From: Kalaharituber pfeilii
Taxonomy: Eukaryota; Ascomycota; Pezizomycetes; Pezizales; Pezizaceae
Length of the DNA: 64,000 bases
Direction: 5' to 3'
Assembly: GCA_015179045.1 (NCBI GenBank)
Contig: WHUZ01000034.1
Coordinates: 310,001-374,000 of the forward strand
How positions within the stretch are numbered: position 1 is the first letter of the stretch; every line of letters begins with the position of its first letter. This document shows positions 57,398-64,000 of the stretch, in pieces. A program made the translations under genes and the position numbers. Below the pieces are notes generated by a model. That model was given only the letters and a program-made list of their open reading frames with translations. It was not told the origin of the DNA and made no database searches.

Positions 57398-59004
57398 TCA
57401 ACAAGGCTCCCCCTTCAATAACCTCGTCCCCAACATTACCATCCCTCCTAACAACAACATCGACCCAATCCAAATCTTCGCCGCGTCTTGCCCTTTATCC
57501 TCTCCTGTGCCCGCAAACGCTCCCGTAATTGGCGGTCCCGCCAGCGTAGAAAAGCTAAACACACAAAACATCACTCCCATTCTAGTGCCCACAACAGAGA
57601 TGTTACTTGTCAGCCTGGCGGAACAGGTGGGTGCCAACGAAAGAATGGCACCTGAAAGGAGGCCATAAATGACTGTGAACGTGAGTAGCGAGCCGATGGT
57701 GTTGATACTGAGCCAGCTAAAAACAACGATCGCGCTGATTGTGGTGCAGATAAATTGGGTAGTTATGGGCCCGATCCTAGCACCAGCATGGTCATGTTAG
57801 CATTGGTTTTTCTGATGGTCACGAGAATGCCTGCAAAGGAAGAAACTTACATGTCTGCGAGCCACCCACAAAATATCCTCCCTACTATGCCTCCTGCATT
57901 CATGATGCTGACCAAATATATACTCCCCATACCTTTTAATTCGATATTCGCTTTCAATGTAAAAGACTCCACGTAAAATAATGGACTGTACATCCCCATA
58001 CAGGTCCAAAACATAGCATTCATGTACATTATATAAGACCAATCACCCCAAATAATATCCTTCAGCAACCTTATTCCTGAGACCAGTTGCCCTTTCAAAC
58101 CCTGGTGGACATCACCTGTTGTTGATCGATCAATGATATCCGTTCTTTGCTTCAGCAAGAAACACGCAAGCATACAAAGGCATAGCACAATCAACGCCAA
58201 CGCTCTCAACGCCCAGTGGTGCCCTAGTTTAGGTAGCATTTCTCGCAAGATAATGGGATATAGAATACCACCGACACTGCCACCTACTGTGCATAAGCTG
58301 ATGGCAAGCCCTCGTTTCCTTTTGAAGTAACTTGATGCAACAGCTACTGGCGGCACTAACGTTAAACCCAACCCTATGCCCAGAAGGAAACCTTGACTCA
58401 GTAAGACTTGCCAGTACACTTGTCTGCCATTGCCGTTGAACTCGCCTGAGAGAGAGGTCAGAAGTAACGCAATTACAATAATAATTGTGCCTGACCAGGA
58501 CAAGGTTCTTGCGTAACCCAAGTCGAAGGGACGGCCGCAGAAAGCGCCCACAAAGAGAAAGAGGCAGGTCTGAATGGAGCCAATCCATGAAATTGCACTT
58601 TGACTAGCTAGTGGAGGTGTTTGTGACGAGTAATGGGTTTGAAAAACGCCCCACATGTTGACAAGGCCCCTAACACAGCAGCCTGTTAGTTGCATTCAGT
58701 ATTGATTGTGATTGTGACTAGTATCTTCGATTCCATGACCTTTAGCCAAGAGGCTGGGTACATACCAAGTATTCGTATACAAAATGAAACCACTGACAAC
58801 TTGCAGCCATGCGTCAAATCCTCCATCTGGAAATGAATGCTTCGTCGACGCATTGGTAGAATCAGATGGCGTCTCGGCGCCAATCTCATCTAATCGATCA
58901 ACTTCTTTTGTTGCACTTTTCTCGCGTTCACCATGATTATCGGTGGCCTTCTCCAAATCATAAGGAACATCAAACGCAGCATTGGATTCGCGTAAATCGT
59001 CCAT
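57398..59004 (-). CDS. monocarboxylate-transporter-type MFS protein
   Basis: Exons 59004-58766, 58669-57851 and 57776-57398 encode 478 residues; introns are 96 and 74 nt. The acidic N-terminus precedes the family signature FPDGGFDAWLQVVSGF. Exon 2 begins GLVNMWGVFQTHY, a typical MCT segment. QGFLLGIGLGLTLVPP, SYFKRKRGLAISLCTVGGSVGG and NAGGIVGRIFCGWLAD are conserved MCT/SLC16 motifs. Twelve membrane helices can be counted, six before and six after a loop near residue 260. The family exports or imports small monocarboxylates or related acids at the plasma membrane. The gene is not next to a biosynthetic enzyme that would suggest a specific substrate. Confidence 0.87.
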
Positions 59005-59509
59005 CTGTGGAAAAGGACCTGTTGTTACCTCACCACCGAAGGCCAGGCTATTGGCTCAGGAGTAACGAGCTTAAGGTTCATTGAATTAACATAGGTTATC
59101 ATCAACCACAAAGGTATCAGAATTCGACGGCAATATACCTTTAGACCCCAGGAACCATAAAAGATCGTAGGTTGATCGCAATGGACTCATCTTGTTCATT
59201 CCTGGTGGTAGAAGAATTGGCTATATACGGTTTGAAAGGCCTTCAATCTGCTAAACTTGTTGCAAGGGCGATAGCTATGTTCTTTCCATCCTGGTAGTAT
59301 CCATGCCTCGTAATGTCGGCTCGGGCGTACGGATCTGCCAAACTCAAGCTCCTTACCGGTAATCTCAACGCTTCATTTTACTAAGTGCTTTATTCCTCTA
59401 ATGCTAGTTCAAATTTGTACATAGTCGACTTTACCTGCATGCATCTTTGAAGTCGACAGATATTGCAATGTCAGAAACATTCGAAGTGATGGGCCTGACA
59501 TTGTAGGAA
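59005..59509. other. spacer and MFS gene promoter
   Basis: Probable promoter and leader of the minus-strand transporter; nothing else supported. Confidence 0.45.
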
Positions 59510-59847
59510 TTTTTTTAATATCATTATCGCATACTGCCCTAAGGGCTATGGTGAGATCAAATACATGAGACAAAAGGAAAATTAAATTCGGCCCTCATCT
59601 TCTACTCACTGCATGACTTTTCCACCAGTGGGTCCGGTCTATCCTCCTTTCCCTCTAGTGGCGTTCTGAGGGCGTCCTGTCCCAACCTTCTTTTCCACAC
59701 CTCACACCTAGACCAGATACGTTCCGTAGTTTCCTCTTCCACGCCACACCATCGACATCCTGGACTATCTACAATGCTGATTTTAAACTCCAGGCCCTCA
59801 GGCCTTCCCCGCCCAGTAGGCCTCCTAGAGTGTGTACCAGGTGACAT
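59510..59847 (-). mobile_element. LINE (Tad-like) 3' end relic with hairpin tail (copy C)
   Basis: Frame 59847-59602 contains CRWCGVEEETTERIWSRCEV, the Cys-x2-Cys...Cys pattern found at the C-terminus of fungal Tad-type LINE ORF2; the usual His is an Arg here. After the stop, about 40 nt of untranslated sequence leads into TCACCATAGCCCTTAGGGCA, GTATGCGATAATGATATT and a short A tail (59557-59510). Inner stem GCCC/GGGC, loop TTA. This links the hairpin family to a LINE. Confidence 0.7.
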
Positions 59848-61447
59848 TGTATGTGCAAACTAGGCAGTGCTGAAGAGGCTGAAATAGTGATTCTGAGGTG
59901 AAAGCAGAAATTTATGAAATTGTTGCAGGAAGTCGCTTTAGATACTGTCACAACTTCACAACTGCTCATACGTTCTGGTTTACGAGAATCGCACTCGACA
60001 TGCTTCCGAAAACGGTACAGATGAATGGGGACCAGCAGCTTCCTTTTTGAGTAAGCTTCCATTCCTTGGCAACGTTAGGGTATGCCAAGCAATTAGGCAG
60101 CCATGCATCAGAACAAGGCAGCAGTCACCCGAATTAGGTGACGTATCTGTACGTGTACATTGCTATTTAGGTAAGTTGTACCGTACCCAAGTCCAAGCTT
60201 CCTTGCAATTACAGTTTTAAATTGACATACCTGTGGACAAAGTCCCTCATTGATATTGCACTTTTTGTTGGGACACTACAGTAGAACTTACCCAAGTTCA
60301 CTACCGAAGAGAGTACTCTACTTAGGGTACGCAACTTCTAGTCTCGTGCTGTGGGAGGGATCAAAAGGAAAGTTCAACGAAGGGGAACAAGAACACAAAA
60401 CAGTAAAAGGACTAGAGATCGGGATACAAGACGAAGACCGGTTTACTATATCTCAAGAGCACAACGAAACAACTGTAAGACTGAACAGAATAACGACCCA
60501 GTTATACTGTGACCATCCACGATTATGATGATGATGATGATGATGATCAGAGGAGGCCCCCTCCTCTCCCTCAAGAAATCCTTCTGGTACCCCCTTCCTT
60601 CTTTGGTTGTCTCCTCCCCCCAGGCCGTCACCCACCGTTGCATCTCAAGTGCTAAGATTCCCACAGTGCTAAGTCTGGTTACGAGACTAGGTTGTGTATA
60701 TGGCCTTAGGTACCGTAAGGTTAAAAGCTATCAGAGTTAAGTAGGTAGATCATTTCTGTACATAGTAATTTCTAATTGAGTAAAATTAGCACTCTTGGCG
60801 TGTAACAATATTCAAGGGCCTCTCCATGTTGTTGGGTGATGAAATTGAACTTCGAGTTTGAGTACGTCATTTTGGTTGCAGGGGGTCCCTTATAGATGCA
60901 CTCCACCATATATAATGTGAGAATGCTAACATCAGGGTGGTGTAACAGACCTGCATATTCATTGCATGATTGCCACTTGAAGGCGCTGTAAACAGTTATG
61001 TATACTGGTATAGCACGTATTCTAGAAATTGAAAAGCCTAGTCTGGTTACATATGAAAAGCCCGGGGTGTGGCCGGACGTTTCTTGGCCTAGCTGATCAC
61101 GCACTCTTGAACCTGACTCCCCATCTGGCAGTCCAATTGCTAGGGTAGCAAGGGCGCGATAATAGGCCACGAAATGAGGTGACATAGTGCCGTAAATGGT
61201 ACAACAATAACATGTACTGTAAGCATATAGTTCCAATGAGAGACGACAATCATGATGTTGAAGTTGCAGCTTAAGCTCACATTTTTTTAAGGACGTACAA
61301 AGAACATAAAATCGTTATATTTTTCCTCTCCATCATTGCAAACTTCCTGAGCTTTCCGCTGATGGCCATGAAACACTGGTAATCTACACTATCTAGACCA
61401 TTGCAAGGTCTAACTGGGTATATTTTAGTACTTTAGATTGGAATCTA
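59848..61447. other. spacer with ATG microsatellite
   Basis: Holds an ATG/TGA trinucleotide run at about 60524-60547, and the TIR motif CTAAGTCTGGTTACGAGACT at 60669-60689 shared with 30741. A partial copy (CTAGTCTGGTTAC) lies near 61038-61050. No gene supported. Confidence 0.55.
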
Positions 61448-62311
61448 TTACCAGATAGCAGGGCCAGGGACGGTGTAAGAGGTAGGCTAAACACACTATG
61501 TTAGTATCATTCGACATGTAATGAAAAGGACAATGAGCGAGAAACTTACAATAGGCCAGTAGATGTTAGTTTAAATTCTAGGCTCATTCCCAGTGTAGAC
61601 ACCTGGAATGGAGACTCTCGGTGACGGGCTCCCACTGCCACCATTCTGGATCTTCACCTGAGCACAAGAAATGTAGAATTGCGCGCCGCCGAAGCTTGAG
61701 GCACCGTGAAGAGCAATGTGCTCGATGCGGATCAGTTATTCACCGTTAGGAGTCTGCCTGGAAATGGTGAAGGTAAGTCGAGTGGAGGTTGTGTCGAAGG
61801 TGATAGCAGAGCTGGTGATCGAAGTGGCACCTCTCTCCCAAACGCGAAACCAGTTTGCACCAGACCCGTCCCAAGAGGAAGCTGTCGACGGGGCCTTAGC
61901 CATGTAGATGTTGAAGGAGCCAGGATGGAAGACAGCAATATCGGCTTCAAATCCAAACTATGTTCTATCATTAACTTCTTTGGGCATGTAAATACATGAA
62001 AAACATCGACTTACAGTATCTCCAGTATTGACTGTGAGAGTATTGGTAGTCGCAGCACTGGCTGCCGCTCCAGCATTGCACCTCATACCATTGGAGCTGG
62101 CATCGGTAACCCGGGAGTTGGTATGGTGTTTCTGCGAATATACTGGTACTCGCCATAGGTGGTAGACCCATGGATGACCTTCAAGAAACGGTCTATGATC
62201 TTCTGTAAGTTATTGATTCAGTAGGCAACTATAATGAACCGCACTCACAATGAGCGGCATCAGTATCACGAGAGCCGCAGCGAGTACAAAAGCGACGGTA
62301 AAGAGCTTCAT
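61448..62311 (-). pseudogene. AA9 lytic polysaccharide monooxygenase pseudogene
   Basis: Exons 62311-62249, 62202-62015, 61957-61550 and 61486-61448, separated by GT-AG introns. A signal-peptide-like start (MKLFTVAFVLAAALVILMPL) is followed by YGEYQYIRRNT, VTDASSNGMRCN, FEADIAVFHPGSFNIYMAKA, WFRVWERGA, IRIEHIALHGASSFGGAQFY and SYTVPGPAIW, all AA9 (GH61) hallmarks. Lesions: a 1-nt deletion near 62117-62125, an in-frame TAA at 61738-61736 (in place of the Tyr in GEYLIRI), and a TAA at 61573-61571 before TNIYWP. The copper-binding N-terminal His is not placed with confidence; an in-frame His (AVHYS) occurs only if the first intron is read through. Functional AA9 enzymes cleave cellulose outside the cell. 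Introns and frame are otherwise well kept, so the loss is probably recent. Confidence 0.85.
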
Positions 62312-62627
62312 AGTGTAGATATTCCTTCTTGATGCCAACAAGGGTCTTAGTCTGAGTCCGAGCTGACCCTGGGATTGCCTCATTTACGTTCATGGCACAC
62401 TTAGAAATAAACGCAATTTTCACACCATAAAACTTAAAAGGTCGGATTTTACCCCATGGGGTAATTTACACTATTGAATTTTCATTTAACAACAGAGAGA
62501 ATGATAACTAAACGGAGCGATAAGGCGATTAAAATTGGAGCAGGCGGTCAGTGTGCATTCAGGCAGAAAGTGCTTGTCCCGAGGGGTTTTGCAATTCTTA
62601 GCCCAGAACTTTGCGGGTATCTTTACA
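62312..62627. other. spacer upstream of the LPMO relic
   Basis: Former LPMO promoter region; nothing else supported. Confidence 0.4.
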
Positions 62628-62677
62628 GGAGTTACTATTGCCTCGCCATAGCCCGTGGGGCGGCAAGCGAGTATTGA

Positions 62678-62710
<33 letters not shown>

Positions 62711-62720
62711 AGTTACTATT
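62628..62720 (+). mobile_element. hairpin-retroposon copy B with perfect 12-bp target duplication
   Basis: Core 62640-62680 (GCCTCGCCATAGCCCGTGGG, GCGGCAAGCGAGTATTGATA, T) and a 28-A tail (62681-62708). GGAGTTACTATT at 62628-62639 repeats exactly at 62709-62720. Outer stem CTCG/CGAG, inner stem GCCC/GGGC with loop GTG; compared with copy A, both sides of the inner stem's end pair changed (U-A to C-G). Confidence 0.92.
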
Positions 62721-63660
62721 CTATAGAGTTCAAACACGCTTCCTGCGCTTTACGAGAGTATCAATATCATTCCTCCAGGGGCCCTTTAGATGCTCTGGAA
62801 TTTTGGTTAAAGTGTGATCTCGTTTCACGAGACCATATGATAAATATTCTTCGGGCCTCTGAAAATACAGCTGCAAGGTTACATTCCGGCGCCTACTTTG
62901 TTAACCTCAACTACTGTAGATTGGCATTTATAATAGCCCCTCTCACCCACCCAGCGTTGCTTAGAAGGGAGCTCCACATGCCCAACCTGCCCAAAAGGAA
63001 AAGAGCACCACCCCCAGGGCCCAAAGAGCAAACGGAAGCCATGCTAGAGCCCCCACCCACGTTACCTGCCTTCATATGCTAAAGACCTCCATGTCTATCA
63101 ATCCTCATGTATATCCTGCTATGCTGTTTCATGTATGTATAATTCGTGTTTTTAAGTTCCGTTCATCCGCCGTGTAGATGGGTCTTCAAGTAGACGTCTT
63201 CTTCTCCCTACTGCCTACTGGCGTGGGACTATGGCGTGGTTCTGTAAAAATATAGAGTAGAGAGTATATTCTATTTAAACTCGTTGGGTAATCTTGGGAG
63301 CTCTATTCATTTATCTACCGATTCTTCGGCCCTCTTTATACCCTTCTGTGGCTACAATTCACTGGTCAACTGGTTTCCCAAATTGGGTTTATCCGCCCAA
63401 ACTGGTCGTTTCCGGCAATCCCGCCCAAATTTTTGGGTTAGCCGAACCTCGCTTACGCGACCTTATTCGGGGAAGAGTTTATTACCAATGGTCCGTGGCA
63501 GCGATGGCATAGGCTATGATGTTTGGGTATAATAATGCCACTTCGCTGTAGCTAGAGACAGACATATCGCGTAAAAATCCGGATAGGAAAAAAAGACAAC
63601 AGTGCGCAGCTGGAGGGCACGTTGGACGCCTACTTGAGTAGATATCTATGGGTATATAGG
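62721..63660. other. spacer
   Basis: A stretch at about 63365-63455 repeats TTGGGTTTATCCGCCCAAA-like motifs and AACCTCGCTTACGCG, possibly a transposon end, but no partner end was found. No gene is supported. Confidence 0.45.
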
Positions 63661-63715
63661 CCCTGCCATAGGTTGGTAGCCTGTATGCGGGGTTACGTGA
63701 TCCAAAGATGAAAAG
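63661..63715 (+). mobile_element. hairpin-retroposon copy E
   Basis: CCCTGCCATAGGTTGGTAGC, CTGTATGCGGGGTTACGTGA. Outer stem CCCTG/CGGGG, then CATA/TATG, then GGTT/AGCC around loop GGT. This is the most complete fold of group 2. An A-rich end follows; no target duplication is visible. Confidence 0.65.
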
Positions 63716-63925
63716 GAATATGACATCGACCCCACTCGCTTCGCTTGGGGGTCGGTCTATCATAGCTATTATACCTAGGGCCGGGTAGAGAGCTAGCCAT
63801 GGTTTCCGCAAAGACCTTTCGATGATAGGTGACTAAACTAACTGCAAGGACGTATTTTTGCCTTTTTGAGCACTAATCTAGAGGAGCAATTGAAATCAAG
63901 GAAATACAAACATAAGTCAGGAAAG

Positions 63926-63985
63926 TTTTTTTTTTTTTTAATATCATTATTTGCGTGCCACCCTATGGGCTATAGTGAGATAAAA
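63926..63985 (-). mobile_element. hairpin-retroposon copy D, group 1
   Basis: On the minus strand TCTCACTATAGCCCATAGGG, TGGCACGCAAATAATGATAT, T and about 13 A. Inner stem GCCC/GGGU. It resembles the LINE tail (copy C) closely; any LINE body would lie beyond the right edge of the window. Confidence 0.65.
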
Positions 63986-64000
63986 TGAGGAGGAAAAAAT

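Noticed and set aside
61706..61999. Plus-strand open frames over the LPMO region
   Set aside because: Antisense shadows of the AA9 pseudogene.
63284..63532. Plus open frames near the right end
   Set aside because: Cover a repeat-like TTGGGCGGAT region; no protein family resemblance.

Overview
The window reads as nuclear DNA of a filamentous ascomycete (Pezizomycotina). Genes are split by short GT-AG introns (46-97 nt, several with CTAAC-type branch sites). The recognisable families (Rax1/RgsB, LMBR1, Derlin, APP1, AA9, CBM18, CBM52, MCT-type MFS) fit such a fungus. Genes are sparse and sit between long AT-richer, repeat-bearing spacers, which suggests a repeat-rich genome; I cannot name the genus.

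Layout. 0.4-7.3 kb is a conserved housekeeping block: a Rax1/RgsB-like RGS membrane protein (-) with an apparent 1-nt frameshift, a divergent promoter with short tandem repeats, an LMBR1 membrane protein (+), and a Derlin (-). 7.3-22 kb is mostly spacer with two isolated genes: a single-pass surface protein (11.8-12.7 kb) and a small secreted CBM18-like protein (14.4-15.1 kb). 22-23.2 kb holds an intronless APP1-type phosphatidate phosphatase. 26.4-28 kb holds a low-complexity gene whose 5' end I could not settle. 29.1-30.2 kb is a ribokinase, 32.9-33.9 kb a four-helix membrane protein, and 36.2-36.8 kb a small secreted protein with two CBM52-like modules. 37-49 kb is gene-poor and rich in miniature transposons and retroposon tails. 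49.3-59 kb is a second gene block: paraoxonase-like hydrolase, coiled-coil membrane protein, divergent 6-phosphogluconate dehydrogenase, GNAT-like protein, and MCT-type transporter. 59-64 kb holds a LINE 3' relic, a dead AA9 LPMO gene, and more retroposon tails.

The most unusual signal is a dispersed family of tiny retroposons, about 40-50 bp plus a poly(A) tail. At least eleven copies lie on both strands, and three have convincing 12-13 bp target-site duplications. The core folds into a small bulged hairpin whose stems change together between copies (GCCU/AGGC, GCCC/GGGC, GGCU/AGCC; outer CUCG/CGAG, CCUG/CGGG). One copy lies directly behind a LINE C-terminal coding relic, so the hairpin is probably the 3' recognition tail of a fungal LINE that is also spread alone. 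Other repeats include a 157-bp pogo/Tc1-type MITE, a 336-bp pogo-type MITE, hAT-like palindromic elements, and a recurrent ATTCGCGAGCGGACC array.

The gene set does not form one obvious pathway. The secreted carbohydrate-binding proteins and the LPMO relic fit polysaccharide binding or attack outside the cell, and Derlin belongs to ER quality control. The 49-56 kb neighbours may or may not be functionally linked.
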